This document shows, piece after piece, positions 6,478 through 14,985 of a stretch of 27,934 nt of DNA; within the stretch, counting starts at the first letter, position 1, and each line of letters starts with the position of its first letter. The DNA lies in assembly GCA_031278025.1 (NCBI GenBank), contig JAITLF010000192.1:1-27934 (forward strand). The letters run 5' to 3'. The translations under genes and the position numbers were made by a program. The stretch is from Treponema sp. GTDB taxonomy: Bacteria; Spirochaetota; Spirochaetia; Treponematales; Breznakiellaceae. Below the pieces are notes generated by a model, which was not told where the DNA came from, searched no databases, and worked only from the letters and a program-made list of their open reading frames with translations.

Positions 6478-7773
6478 ATGGAAAAATTGTTTAGGTTGAA
6501 GGAAAACAACACCACCGTCCGGCGGGAGCTGCTCGCCGGGCTCACCACCTTTCTGACGATGGCGTACATCCTCGTCGTGAATCCCGGTATGCTGGGGGAA
6601 ATCGGCAACGGCATGACGCCCGGCGCGGTTTTTACCGCTACGGCCATTGCTTCGGCGATTGCCACCCTGGTCATGGCGTTCGCGGCAAACCTGCCGATAG
6701 CCCTGGCGCCGGGCATGGGGCTTAACGCCTTTTTCACCTATACGGTGGTTTTCGGCATGGGCTATTCCTGGCAGATTGCCCTTACCGCCGTGTTCCTTGA
6801 AGGGCTGCTCTTTATCATCCTGTCGTTTCTGAATGTCAGGGAAGCGATCATCGATGCCATTCCGGGGAACTTAAAGAAGGCGGTTTCCGTGGGTATCGGG
6901 CTTTTCATCGCCCTTATCGGGTTCGCCAACGCGGGGCTCGTGGTAAACGACGCCGGCACCATCATAGGCCTGGGCAATTTGGGCGCCGGCAGCCCGCTTC
7001 TGGCAATCATAGGATTTATCATCATCATCGCCCTTTACGCGCTTAAAGTGCCAGGCGCCATCCTCATCGGGATTCTGGCCGCCACGATCATCGGCATTCC
7101 CCTGGGAGTTACCGCGGTTCCCCAGGGCTGGTCGCCTGTCGGCAGCCCCGAAGCGCCCCTCTTCTTTCAATTCGATTTTTCTTCCGTGCTGAGTTTCCAG
7201 TTCTTTACGGTCTTCTTTACCTTCCTGTTTGTCGATATTTTTGACACCGTCGGCACCCTGGTGGGGGTAACTACCCAGGCCGGGCTTATCGGCAAAGACG
7301 GCAAAATTCCGCGGGTCAAGCAGGCCCTCATCGCCGACGCCGTCGGCACCGTATCCGGCGCCGCGTTAGGAACCTCCACCGTTACGAGCTTTGTCGAAAG
7401 CACGGCGGGCGTTGCCGCCGGGGGCCGCACGGGGCTAACCGCCCTTTCTACCGGGGTACTCTTCCTCGCCGCCCTGTTACTGTCGCCCCTCTTCCTGCTC
7501 ATCCCCAGCGCCGCCACGGCCCCGGCCCTCATCTTCGTCGGTTTCCTCATGATGAAGCCCGTAACGTCCATCGACTTTACCGATCCCACCGAGGGCATTC
7601 CCGCCTTCCTGGCCATCGTGATGATGCCCTTTGCCTACAGCATCGCCGAAGGCATTGTGTACGGGGTGCTTTCCTTTGTGATCCTTAAAGTGATAACCAG
7701 GAAACTGCGGGATATCACGGTTGTAACATGGATACTGTTCATCATCTTTATGCTGCGGTTCGTGTTCAAATAA
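6478..7773 (+). CDS. AzgA-type purine (adenine/guanine/hypoxanthine) permease
   Basis: A 431-residue inner-membrane permease of the AzgA branch of the NCS2 family, which imports purine bases with protons. ATG 6478 follows GGAGG at 6 nt; frames extending upstream to 6340 would overlap the promoter and are rejected. Signatures include RRELLAGLTTFLTMAYILVV near the N-terminus, LAPGMGLNAFFTYTVV, VDIFDTVGTLVGV and FVESTAGVAAGGRTGL. The last is the segment typical of AzgA/PbuG permeases. About twelve hydrophobic segments are visible and the length is usual. It has its own promoter and converges on the selenium cluster. Because that cluster supports selenium-dependent hydroxylases, a purine source beside it is suggestive. 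The substrate range within purines cannot be fixed from sequence. Confidence 0.9.
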   Translation: MEKLFRLKENNTTVRRELLAGLTTFLTMAYILVVNPGMLGEIGNGMTPGAVFTATAIASAIATLVMAFAANLPIALAPGMGLNAFFTYTVVFGMGYSWQIALTAVFLEGLLFIILSFLNVREAIIDAIPGNLKKAVSVGIGLFIALIGFANAGLVVNDAGTIIGLGNLGAGSPLLAIIGFIIIIALYALKVPGAILIGILAATIIGIPLGVTAVPQGWSPVGSPEAPLFFQFDFSSVLSFQFFTVFFTFLFVDIFDTVGTLVGVTTQAGLIGKDGKIPRVKQALIADAVGTVSGAALGTSTVTSFVESTAGVAAGGRTGLTALSTGVLFLAALLLSPLFLLIPSAATAPALIFVGFLMMKPVTSIDFTDPTEGIPAFLAIVMMPFAYSIAEGIVYGVLSFVILKVITRKLRDITVVTWILFIIFMLRFVFK

Positions 7774-7802
7774 TATAAAAGGTGGTTTCCTAACGGGAAG
7801 CC
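7774..7802 (-). terminator. Possible weak terminator of the selenium operon
   Basis: Read on the minus strand after yqeC, a 7-bp stem with one G-T pair (7796-7802 with 7784-7790, 5-nt loop) is followed by ACCTTTTATATTA. The T-run is short and interrupted, so strength is doubtful. Confidence 0.3.
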
Positions 7803-7836
7803 GGGTAGTATTGCCGGCCGACCGGGGGCGGATTTT

Positions 7837-8538
7837 CTAAAATACTATCCGGTCCTGCCGGACGCTGCCGGCGATTATGCCGCGGCGTGCGGGGAAATCC
7901 CCGGGCAGTAACGCCGCCAGCGTTTGCGCCTGGGAGGCTGCCCCTTCATCTTCTATCTGATTGAGGAAAAGGACTTTTCTTCCGCAGGCAGCGGTAAAAA
8001 GGTTTTTTTTTTCTCCGGCGATTACCTTTACAAGATGTCCGGTTTTCAGCGCCTCTCCGGCGCCCGCCCCGGTAAGGGCGCGGAACAGCGGAAGCCGGTG
8101 AATGAGTTCCGCCGATGCCGGCTTTCCCAGGGGCCACAGGGGAAGTATCCCTACCGTCATCGTGGTAAACGGCGGGACCGCTGGCTCATGCTCCGCCCAG
8201 CCTTTAAGGGGCAGGCCGCGGGAACCGTCGCCTTCGATAAGCGTCAAATCATACGCGGCGATGCGTTCCGCAAGCTCCCCGACCGGCGGGGCTTCGAGTT
8301 TGCCCGTCGCCCGGTTGAGCCTGCCTGCCACGGAGATGCCCGGCAGTAATGCTGCCTCTGCTGGCGGAAACATTTTTGTTGTGGTGGTAACAAGAACATC
8401 ACGCGGCGTGCGCGCAAAATACCGGGCCAGGAGCCAAATGAGGGAGGTCTTTCCCCCCGACCCAATGACGGTAACCACTGCCGCTCCCGCGCCGCCCCCG
8501 AAAAGCTCCCGGTCAAACCATGCGCTTAGGGATTCCAT
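7837..8538 (-). CDS. yqeC: YqeC, selenium-dependent hydroxylase accessory protein
   Basis: A 233-residue cytoplasmic protein matching the YqeC family found with selenium-dependent molybdenum hydroxylases. Residues 26-32 form a P-loop, GSGGKTS, consistent with nucleotide binding. It is followed by TTTTKMFPP (51-59) and the family-typical EGDGSRGLPLKGWAEHEPA (102-120). The start ATG at 8538 overlaps the end of the preceding gene by 13 bp, indicating translational coupling. The family is proposed to act in maturing the labile-selenium hydroxylase cofactor; the exact reaction is not known. It is the last gene of the selD - yedF - DUF3343 - yqeC cluster. Confidence 0.88.
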   Translation of the reverse strand: MESLSAWFDRELFGGGAGAAVVTVIGSGGKTSLIWLLARYFARTPRDVLVTTTTKMFPPAEAALLPGISVAGRLNRATGKLEAPPVGELAERIAAYDLTLIEGDGSRGLPLKGWAEHEPAVPPFTTMTVGILPLWPLGKPASAELIHRLPLFRALTGAGAGEALKTGHLVKVIAGEKKNLFTAACGRKVLFLNQIEDEGAASQAQTLAALLPGDFPARRGIIAGSVRQDRIVF

Positions 8539-8795
8539 GGAACAAACCGGTCCGTGTTCCCCATGATAGGAAGATGCCGGTACACTCCCTTGACGCTTTG
8601 GCCCAGCAGGGTTCCCGCTTTTTCCGCATCTTCGGGATTTACCCGCAGGGCTATGCCGCAGGTTGGGCCCAGGCTGGGGGGGACCGGCATCACCTTCACG
8701 TCAATGCCCGCGGCAAGAAGCGTCCGCTCCCCCATAATCGCGCCATGAGTATGGTGAAAGATAAACACACATTCCCTGATATACTCACCGTTCAT
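8526..8795 (-). CDS. DUF3343 protein, putative Se/S carrier-like
   Basis: A small 89-residue protein of the DUF3343 type that accompanies YedF in selenium gene clusters. Visible family segments are CVFIFHHTHGAIMGERTLLA near the N-terminus and VKVMPVPPSLGPTCGIALRV in the middle. The latter carries the single conserved Cys (PTCGIALR) expected to bind sulfur or selenium. It begins 23 bp after yedF and overlaps yqeC by 13 bp, so all three are likely co-transcribed. A Se or S carrier function is proposed from context rather than proven. Confidence 0.85.
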   Translation of the reverse strand: MNGEYIRECVFIFHHTHGAIMGERTLLAAGIDVKVMPVPPSLGPTCGIALRVNPEDAEKAGTLLGQSVKGVYRHLPIMGNTDRFVPWNP

Positions 8796-8818
8796 TTTAT
8801 CGCGCTCATGGTATAAAT

Positions 8819-9403
8819 TTATAAATTGATGAGCCTTCCCGCCTCTCCCATGGCGGAGGCAATGGCGTACATGTTCGTTACGCCGCCCACCGCGAGTTTT
8901 TCCTTTAACCCGTAAAAATCCAGGCAGGTCCCGCAGCTTGAAATGATGGTTCCCCGTGATTCCAGCTTTTGAAGGTCGGCAATGACGGTGGAACCTTCGG
9001 TGGTGAGTTTTACGCCTGAGTTGAAGAAGAGCAGGGTTTCCGGCGGGTTATCCATCTCCGTGAGGGAATAGATGAACGCTTTGATGAGGATGGCGCCCAG
9101 ATCGTCGTTACCCTGGCCCATGGTGTCTTTGCCGATAGCCGCCACAAGCGGCCCCTGTTCCCCGGAAGGCGCGGCGCCCGCCGCAGGAGTATTGGTTATG
9201 GTTACCAGGATGTTCCCGTCATCCTGCTTTTCAAAGGAAGACGGGCAGCCTAGACCCCTGGCCATTTTCTCAAGGTTCTGGCGGCTGATGTCGTTATCCA
9301 CCAGAATCCGCACCGTTTCGCCGGCGGACGTTTTCTTCAGGGCTTTCCGCGCTTCAATCACCGGAATGGGACACGGCTTGCCGAGTACGTTAACAATCTC
9401 CAT
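8819..9403 (-). CDS. yedF: YedF, sulfurtransferase-like selenium metabolism protein
   Basis: A 194-residue two-domain protein. The N-terminal TusA/SirA-like domain (1-70) carries the redox motif C-P-I-P at residues 11-14. A short Ala/Gly/Pro linker follows. The C-terminal DsrE-like domain (about 85-194) contains LLFFNSGVKL and the Cys pair SCGTC (Cys157, Cys160). The start at 9403 is supported by AAAGGAG nine bases upstream. In selenium-dependent hydroxylase clusters this protein sits beside selD and is thought to handle persulfide or perselenide species. It follows selD after 76 bp. Confidence 0.9.
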   Translation of the reverse strand: MEIVNVLGKPCPIPVIEARKALKKTSAGETVRILVDNDISRQNLEKMARGLGCPSSFEKQDDGNILVTITNTPAAGAAPSGEQGPLVAAIGKDTMGQGNDDLGAILIKAFIYSLTEMDNPPETLLFFNSGVKLTTEGSTVIADLQKLESRGTIISSCGTCLDFYGLKEKLAVGGVTNMYAIASAMGEAGRLINL

Positions 9404-9479
9404 AATAATTCTCCTTTGTAATTTAAATCGATAAAACAGCTATACCGCGCGTAAAATGCACGGCCGCCGGTATTACTGG

Positions 9480-10532
9480 TTACACCAGTAATACCGCGGC
9501 ATCTTCCCGTTCAACAATCTCCCCGATAATCGCCGCTGCGGGATCGTCCCGGTTTATGGCGTCGCAGAGTTCCTGCGCCGCTTCCGGAACAACCGCGATG
9601 AGCAGCCCCCCGGAGGTCTGGGGGTCAAAGACAAGCTCTTGCAGGGCTGCGGGCAGGGCGGAAACATCGGCCTTGCCGGCCATGTAATTGCGGTTTCTCT
9701 GCCCCGCAGCCGTGGCATAGAAGCTCTCCGCAAACCCCACGGCTCCGGGGAGCAGGGGCAGGGAAGCGCCGTCTATGACAAGGGTATGGCTTACGCCGGC
9801 CATCTCCGAAGCGTGGACCGCCAGGCCGAAGCCGGTAATATCCGTACAGGCGTGTACATACCCGCCGCCTGACGCGTTAAGGGCGATCATCTTTTCCGCC
9901 GCCCGCCGGTTAAGCCGCTCCATGGAATCCGTTGCCGCCTTGATAAACGCTTCCGCCGCCTCGCCTGCGCGGAGAGCCGCCATGACAAGCCCCGCGCCCA
10001 GTGGCTTGGTGAGGATCAGGGCGTCTCCCGCTTTACCGGTATCGTTACGGAGTATACGCCGGGGATCGGCAACGCCCGTAACCGCCAGGCCGTACTTGGG
10101 TTCGTGATCGAAGATGGAGTGGCCCCCGGCAATCACCGTGTCCGCCTCCAGCGCCTTGGCCGCCCCGCCGGCGAGAATATCCTTGAGGATAGCGCGGTCC
10201 GTTTTTTCGGGAAAACAGATCAGGTTAAGGGCGAACAGGGGTTTGCCGCCCATGGCGTAAACGTCGCTGAGGGCGTTGGCCGCCGCGATTTTACCAAAAA
10301 GAAAGGGGTCGTTCACCATGGGGGAGAAGAAATCCACGGTGGAAACCAGGGCGCGCTCATCGTCGATGCGGTATATTGCGGCATCGTCCCTGCCGCCAAA
10401 GCCAACCAGGAGAGCCGGGTCCCGCTTTACTTCCAGGGCGGCAAGGATGTCCGCCAACTCGCCGGGCCCCAGTTTAGCGCCGCAGCCGCCGGAAGTACAA
10501 CTGGAAAGCAAGTTTAGGGGGGATTGATGCAT
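9480..10532 (-). CDS. selD: Selenide, water dikinase (selenophosphate synthase) SelD
   Basis: SelD makes selenophosphate, the activated selenium donor, from selenide and ATP. The 350-residue length is typical. The catalytic N-terminus reads SSCTSGGCGAK, placing Cys17 and Lys20 at the positions of the essential E. coli residues. The second Cys of the usual GCGC motif is Ala here, a tolerated change. Other features are the Asp-rich ATP/Mg sites (GRDDAAIYRID, VSTVDFFSPMVNDPFLFGKI) and VIAGGHSIFDHEPKYGLAVT. The C-terminal half has TDITGFGL and FDPQTSGGLLIAV. No Shine-Dalgarno precedes the ATG, which instead sits 6 nt after a -10 box. No selA, selB or tRNA-Sec is in the window. Its operon partners point to the labile-selenium cofactor, though it may also serve selenocysteine synthesis elsewhere. 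Confidence 0.95.
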   Translation of the reverse strand: MHQSPLNLLSSCTSGGCGAKLGPGELADILAALEVKRDPALLVGFGGRDDAAIYRIDDERALVSTVDFFSPMVNDPFLFGKIAAANALSDVYAMGGKPLFALNLICFPEKTDRAILKDILAGGAAKALEADTVIAGGHSIFDHEPKYGLAVTGVADPRRILRNDTGKAGDALILTKPLGAGLVMAALRAGEAAEAFIKAATDSMERLNRRAAEKMIALNASGGGYVHACTDITGFGLAVHASEMAGVSHTLVIDGASLPLLPGAVGFAESFYATAAGQRNRNYMAGKADVSALPAALQELVFDPQTSGGLLIAVVPEAAQELCDAINRDDPAAAIIGEIVEREDAAVLLV

Positions 10533-10538
10533 AAAAAA

Positions 10539-10567
10539 AGTATACTATACCCCTTAGCCCCTGGCAA
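10539..10567 (-). promoter_or_regulatory. Promoter of the selenium operon, leaderless geometry
   Basis: On the minus strand, TTGCCA (10567-10562) and TATACT (10544-10539) are separated by 17 bp, each a five-of-six consensus match. Only six T residues separate the -10 box from the selD ATG, so the expected transcription start falls on or next to the A of the start codon. Confidence 0.75.
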
Positions 10568-10631
10568 GATTCCGCGTTGCTTCATTGAAAACGTTACCCC
10601 AAAATACGGACGCTTAAAGGAAGGCGCCCGA

Positions 10632-10757
10632 ATGGGGTTAAATTCGAAAGAAAGACAGGCGGTAACCAGGGAATATAAAACCCGGTATCAAAAGGCAGCG
10701 AAAAAGAAGTTACCGGCGTCAAAGTCCCTTCCGGCGGGGAGCCTGCCAATCGGTTAA
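10632..10757 (+). pseudogene. Possible transposase/integrase N-terminal fragment
   Basis: A 41-residue frame starts MGLNSKERQAVTREYKTRYQ and continues KAAKKK. This matches, from memory, the opening of a family of IS-encoded integrase-type transposases, in which a basic K-x-K-K stretch leads into the DNA-binding helices. Here the similarity ends after about 25 residues, and the frame closes at TAA 10755-10757 following unrelated PASKSLPAGS sequence. There is no ribosome-binding site of note. It is most likely an IS remnant left between selD and flaB. The family assignment is tentative. Confidence 0.4.
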
Positions 10758-10783
10758 GACCATAGGCCAAACGAAGAATTCCC

Positions 10784-10810
10784 TAAAGACCCTTTTATAA
10801 ACACCGATAT
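10784..10810 (+). promoter_or_regulatory. Sigma-28 (FliA)-type promoter of flaB
   Basis: TAAA (10784-10787) and ACCGATAT (10803-10810) are separated by exactly 15 bp. This matches the flagellar sigma-28 consensus TAAA-N15-GCCGATAA at ten of twelve positions. It is the only such motif found ahead of flaB and implies a leader of about 260 nt. Confidence 0.75.
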
Positions 10811-10817
10811 TTATAAT

Positions 10818-11080
10818 GAAACTGAATGAGACCATGTGCCCGTCGGGCCTCCCTGGTTTTGTTCAGGGAAGAACAAAACCGTATAAAAGCGGGGACGTAT
10901 TCGAAACAGTCGTTTCGGAAACGCCTGTTCTCCCTCACCCTTCCGGATACGGACGGGTCGGGGGTTAATGGCACAAATTTTAAAATGGGATTTTTCCATA
11001 GGAAAAATTTCCGGCATGGATGCCACGGCGCTAAACACTGTATAGGGCAGCGGTGCGCCGGAAATGCCAAAGGAGTGAAG
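10818..11080 (+). promoter_or_regulatory. Long structured 5' leader of flaB
   Basis: About 260 nt separate the sigma-28 promoter from the flaB ATG and contain several stable hairpins. The strongest is a perfect 10-bp stem, GGTTTTGTTC (10855-10864) with GAACAAAACC (10871-10880), around a 6-nt loop. Others are GCCCG-t-CGGGC (near 10838-10848) and a GGATTTTTCC / GGAAAAATTTCC pair (near 10988-11013). A flagellin-frame extension to 10826 exists but is not protein-like. The leader could control flagellin translation or mRNA life. Confidence 0.6.
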
Positions 11081-11941
11081 ATGATTATTAATCACAACTT
11101 AAGCGCGATGTTTGCTGACAGGTCCCTCAGGGTTACTCAGTCGAATGTGGACAAGAACATGGAGAAACTGTCGAGCGGCTTGCGCATCAACCGGGCCGGT
11201 GATGATGCTTCGGGACTTGCTGTCTCTGAGAAGATGCGGAGCCAGATCCGCGGTTTGAATCAGGCGTCACAGAACGCACAGAATGGTATTTCATTCATTC
11301 AGACTGCGGAAGGGTATATCCAGGAATCCGAAGATATTGTTCAGCGCCTGCGCGAACTGGCGGTTCAGTCTTCGAACGGTATCTATACCGCAGAAGACCG
11401 GATGTATATCCAGATCGAAGTTTCAGCTTTGATTGACGAGATTGATCGGATTGCTTCTACCGCCCAGTTCAATGGGATGAACCTCCTGACCGGAAGGTTT
11501 GGCCGGCCCGTCGGCGAAAACCAGGTAACCGCTTCTATGTGGCTCCATATCGGCGCCAATATGGATCAGCGGGAGCAGGTGTTTATCGGCACCATGACAG
11601 CCAAGGGCCTTGGGGTCCGCAGTGTTGGTGACGACTCCATTCTTTCGCTGTCCGAACCGGACAGCGCCAACCGTGCCATTGGAACCCTTGATGAGGCGCT
11701 GAAGCGGATCAACAAACAACGATCCGATCTGGGCGCCTACCAGAACCGGCTGGAACACGCAGTCCGCGGCATTGACGTTGGGGCCGAAAATCTGCAAGCC
11801 TCTGAATCCCGTATACGGGACACCAACATGGCGAATGAGATGGTTGCGTTTACCAAGAACCAGATCCTTAGCCAGGCGGGTAATGCGATGTTGGCCCAGG
11901 CCAATCAGAGAGGCCAGGCGGTCCTCCAGCTCCTTCAATAG
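11081..11941 (+). CDS. flaB: Flagellin FlaB, periplasmic flagellar core protein
   Basis: A 286-residue flagellin forming the core of the spirochete periplasmic filament. ATG 11081 follows AAAGGAG at a suitable distance and gives the canonical flagellin start [20 protein letters not shown]. The N-terminal D0/D1 region (1-140) includes [20 protein letters not shown] and [11 protein letters not shown]. The C-terminal D1/D0 region ends [20 protein letters not shown] then LLQ. Only a short middle segment lies between them, with no D2/D3 domains, as usual for FlaB. There is no signal peptide, because export goes through the flagellar type III apparatus. The gene appears monocistronic, with a sigma-28 promoter and a terminator. 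Other FlaB paralogs common in treponemes are not in this window. Confidence 0.96.
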   Translation: MIINHNLSAMFADRSLRVTQSNVDKNMEKLSSGLRINRAGDDASGLAVSEKMRSQIRGLNQASQNAQNGISFIQTAEGYIQESEDIVQRLRELAVQSSNGIYTAEDRMYIQIEVSALIDEIDRIASTAQFNGMNLLTGRFGRPVGENQVTASMWLHIGANMDQREQVFIGTMTAKGLGVRSVGDDSILSLSEPDSANRAIGTLDEALKRINKQRSDLGAYQNRLEHAVRGIDVGAENLQASESRIRDTNMANEMVAFTKNQILSQAGNAMLAQANQRGQAVLQLLQ

Positions 11942-12033
11942 GTGATGAGCGGTTAGCCGGGAATTTATGGGGTAAAAGCCTCGATAACTCCCGGCTAAGT
12001 TCGGCTAATCAGGTGAACGTACCGGGAAGGCAC

Positions 12034-12083
12034 CGTTCCAGCTTGAAGCGTTTTCGCGTGGGCTGGAGCGGTTTCTTTTTTTT
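12034..12083 (+). terminator. Rho-independent terminator of flaB
   Basis: A 9-bp stem with one T-G pair, CGTTCCAGC (12034-12042) and GCTGGAGCG (12062-12070), is followed by TTTCTTTTTTTTT (12072 onward). It overlaps the 3' end of the convergent peptidase gene. A second perfect inverted repeat lies between it and flaB: TTAGCCGGGA (11953-11962) with TCCCGGCTAA (11989-11998). That one lacks a T-run. Confidence 0.75.
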
Positions 12084-14985
12084 AGTTGTCCCATCCCTCC
12101 GGGTACAGGATGATCCGCGCAGGTCCCCCAGGGAGAAGGCGGCGGCAGAGGTCCTGGATTTCCGCCGGGGTAATTGCGGCGTACAGGCCGGGGCGCTTAT
12201 CCAACTGGTTGAGCGGCAAGTTCAGGGTAACCGCAAGGTTCCCGTAGTTCCGGGCTATGTAGGAGTTGCTCTGCATGGATACTTCCCAGCTCTTTTTTAG
12301 GGCTTCCGCCGCCTTTGTGAAGGTTTCGGCGTTGATGGTCCCTTCGGCGATACCCTCAAGTTGCCGGATGATGGCCTCGCTCAATTCCGCCGCCCGGCGG
12401 GGATCGCAGGCGAAATAGCTGCTCATCGTCAGCTCGCCGTCGGGGGGCGGCAGGGACGAGAGGGACGCGCCGGCGGAAATGCTGTATACCCCTCCCAATT
12501 TTTCCCGTATTTCTTCGGTCAGGATGATGTCCAGGTATTCGGTTAAAACCAGGGCCGCGGCTCGTTGCCGTTCATCGTACGTTTCGTTTAGGAACCAGCC
12601 CATGAATACCAGGCTCTTCTCTTCTTTTCCCTTGTAAATGGCCTTTTCGGTTTTTCCCGGACGCAGAATCCCCGGATCCGTCCAGGTATTCATGCTTGCT
12701 TCCGTGCGGGGAATGGCGGCAAGATAGGTTTCCGCATAGCCCCGAACAGCGGGGATGTCCAGGTTACCGGTGAACACGAAGGTGTAGTCCTGGGGACCAA
12801 GACCCCGGCGTACAAAGTCCAGCGCCGCCTGGGGATGTACCTTTTCCAGGTCCGCGAGTTCCACGGGCCTGCTAAAGCGGTTGTTCCCGGAAATAACCCG
12901 GCTTATTTCATCGCTAAAGACAGCCTCGGGATTTTCGTTCTTTTGAGCCAGGGTAGTCCGGTACTGATCCAGCATGGCCGCCACCGCGCTGGAATCAAGC
13001 CGGGGCTGGGTAAAGCCGAGGTAGAGGAGTTCAAACAGGGTCTTAAGGTCCCCGGAAGCGGCGTAGCCTTCAAGACCCCGGTGAAACAGGGTGGTCCAGT
13101 AGGCGATGGAAACCTGCTTGTCCGCCAGCTTTTGCAAGAGTTCCGTCCGCGAATAAGGCCCCATGCCGGAAACGTTCATCATTTCCGTCGCGAGATTTAC
13201 GGAAACTTCCTCCGATTCCGGCGCGCCGGTAACGCCTCCGCGGGCTATGGCGTAAAGGATAATTTCGTTGTTCTTGTTGCGTGTTTCTTTCAGAATCACC
13301 GTGGCGCCGTTGCTCAGTTCCCAAAGGAGGGCGCCGGTTTCGGCGTCTAAGCTTTCATTGATGATGCGTCCGGCTTCGGGCTCCTGGTCCAGCAGCTTAT
13401 CGCTGACCGGGGTCTCTTTGGGCCGGGGTATGCGCTCCTTCCGGCTTGCCGCGAGAATAGCCTGAAGCTCCGCCGCGTCCGGGAGCTTGCCCGCCTCGGC
13501 TTCGGGGGCAATCAGGAACAGGGTGATGTCGTTGAAGGCAAAGTAATTTTTTGCCTCCGCCCGTATTTCCTTGGCGCTTATGCCGGGGAGCATCCTGGTA
13601 ATCGCGTCCAGTTCCCACTCAACATCCGTAACATTTCGATTCTGCAAAAAGTGAGAGACAAAGGAAAACGTAAAGAGGTTTGACGGCTGCCGGTCTTTTT
13701 CCGCAGCCTGCTGCATGAAGTTTGAAATGAGGCTGCGCTTTGCCCGGTCAATTTCCCCGGCGGTAAATCCATAGCGGCTTATGGACTCCTTTTCCCGCAG
13801 AATCGCCTGTAAGGTTTCGCGGACCGCGCCGGACTTGGCAACAGCCGAAAGCGCGTAGAAGCGGGATTCCAACCCAAACCGATGCTCCCAAGCCCCCGCA
13901 GCGATATAGGGGGTCTCCGGCTTGGAGGTGGCCTCTTCTATCCTCATGGTGAATATCTGGTCTATAAGGGCGTCGATAAGGCCCTGGCGGTAGGAGGCCA
14001 AGTCTCCCCTCAGCGGTTGGGGCGCCTCCCGGTAATAGAGGTCGAACCGGGGATAGGGGTATTCGGGATCGGTAACGATCTCTATTCTCAGGCTGTCCTT
14101 TTCCGGTTTAGGAAGTTCATAGACAGGCCGGTTAAGGGGGGAAGATGGAGGAGGGGCGGTAAAATGAGCGGCCAGTTCCGCCTCCAACACGGCCCCGTCA
14201 AAGTCCCCCACCAGGATGACCGCCATGTTATCGGTCCGGTACCAGGTTTTGTAGAAATTCTCCAGCCGGGACGCCGGGGCGTTCTGGATGATTTCCGGCA
14301 ATCCAATGGGGAGCCGGTTCGCATACGGCGACCCCCGGAACAGGACGGGCAGTACCTTTTGCATGACCCGTTCACCGGCCCCAAGCCTGGCGCGGTATTC
14401 TTCCATGATGACCGCCCGCTCGTCTTCAACATCTTCGGGGTTAAAGGTAACGGCGTAAGACCAGTCGTCAAGCACCGCCAGGGCTTTTGCGGGGATGCGC
14501 TTGATCCCGTCTTCCCCGGTTTCTACCGGCGCTTCAATACCGTAAATGGTCTCGTTGAAGGAGGTATAGGCGTTTACATCGGCGCCAAAACGCATTCCCA
14601 GGGAACGGAGGTAGTCGATCATCTCCTGTTCGGGGAAACGCCTGGTCCCGTTAAAGGCCATGTGTTCCGTAAAATGGGCAAGCCCCTGTTCCGCCTCGGT
14701 TTCCAGCACCGAACCGGCGTTTACCGCCAGGGTCAGGAAAGCCCGGTTTTCAGGCCGGGCGTTTTCCAGGATATAGTACCGCAGACCGTTGGGCAGCGTT
14801 CCCGTCCGGGCCTTCGCCATAAAGGGGACCGCATCGGAGGCTTGTCCCAACCCGCCGTAAAGATCGGCCTTACCGGACAGGCCGCCGGTATTGCCCGCCG
14901 AGGCGCAGGCGGTGAAACCCAGGGTTCCGCACAGCAGGCAGGCAGCCAGAAAACAACCGGCGATCAGGGACAACCGGTTACGCAT
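12082..14985 (-). CDS. M16-family zinc metallopeptidase, lipoprotein
   Basis: A 967-residue two-unit M16 (pitrilysin/insulinase-like) peptidase. With the start at ATG 14985 the N-terminus is a lipoprotein signal (MRNRLSLIAGCFLAACLLCG, then TLGFTAC) with lipidated Cys27. No Shine-Dalgarno is obvious. An in-frame ATG at 15045 lies 7 nt after a TATATT box and would add 20 residues. The inverted zinc motif HFTEH is at 104-108 (HxxEH), with acidic residues 184-196 able to give the third ligand. A second M16 unit lies beyond about residue 560 without an HxxEH, so only the first half should be catalytic. M16 enzymes degrade peptides inside a closed chamber. It is likely anchored facing the periplasm. 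The gene converges with flaB and stands alone. Confidence 0.9.
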   Translation of the reverse strand: MRNRLSLIAGCFLAACLLCGTLGFTACASAGNTGGLSGKADLYGGLGQASDAVPFMAKARTGTLPNGLRYYILENARPENRAFLTLAVNAGSVLETEAEQGLAHFTEHMAFNGTRRFPEQEMIDYLRSLGMRFGADVNAYTSFNETIYGIEAPVETGEDGIKRIPAKALAVLDDWSYAVTFNPEDVEDERAVIMEEYRARLGAGERVMQKVLPVLFRGSPYANRLPIGLPEIIQNAPASRLENFYKTWYRTDNMAVILVGDFDGAVLEAELAAHFTAPPPSSPLNRPVYELPKPEKDSLRIEIVTDPEYPYPRFDLYYREAPQPLRGDLASYRQGLIDALIDQIFTMRIEEATSKPETPYIAAGAWEHRFGLESRFYALSAVAKSGAVRETLQAILREKESISRYGFTAGEIDRAKRSLISNFMQQAAEKDRQPSNLFTFSFVSHFLQNRNVTDVEWELDAITRMLPGISAKEIRAEAKNYFAFNDITLFLIAPEAEAGKLPDAAELQAILAASRKERIPRPKETPVSDKLLDQEPEAGRIINESLDAETGALLWELSNGATVILKETRNKNNEIILYAIARGGVTGAPESEEVSVNLATEMMNVSGMGPYSRTELLQKLADKQVSIAYWTTLFHRGLEGYAASGDLKTLFELLYLGFTQPRLDSSAVAAMLDQYRTTLAQKNENPEAVFSDEISRVISGNNRFSRPVELADLEKVHPQAALDFVRRGLGPQDYTFVFTGNLDIPAVRGYAETYLAAIPRTEASMNTWTDPGILRPGKTEKAIYKGKEEKSLVFMGWFLNETYDERQRAAALVLTEYLDIILTEEIREKLGGVYSISAGASLSSLPPPDGELTMSSYFACDPRRAAELSEAIIRQLEGIAEGTINAETFTKAAEALKKSWEVSMQSNSYIARNYGNLAVTLNLPLNQLDKRPGLYAAITPAEIQDLCRRLLPGGPARIILYPEGWDN

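Noticed and set aside
10480..10532. Selenocysteine codon in SelD
   Set aside because: The catalytic position is an ordinary Cys codon (Cys17) and no in-frame TGA is present.
10826..11080. N-terminal extension of flagellin
   Set aside because: FlaB starts MIINHNLSA with its own ribosome site; the extension is basic, Cys-containing and unlike flagellin.
13068..13082. 15-base match to the first array unit inside the M16 gene
   Set aside because: CTTCAAGACCCCGGT is a single partial unit within a well-conserved coding region; a chance match cannot be excluded.
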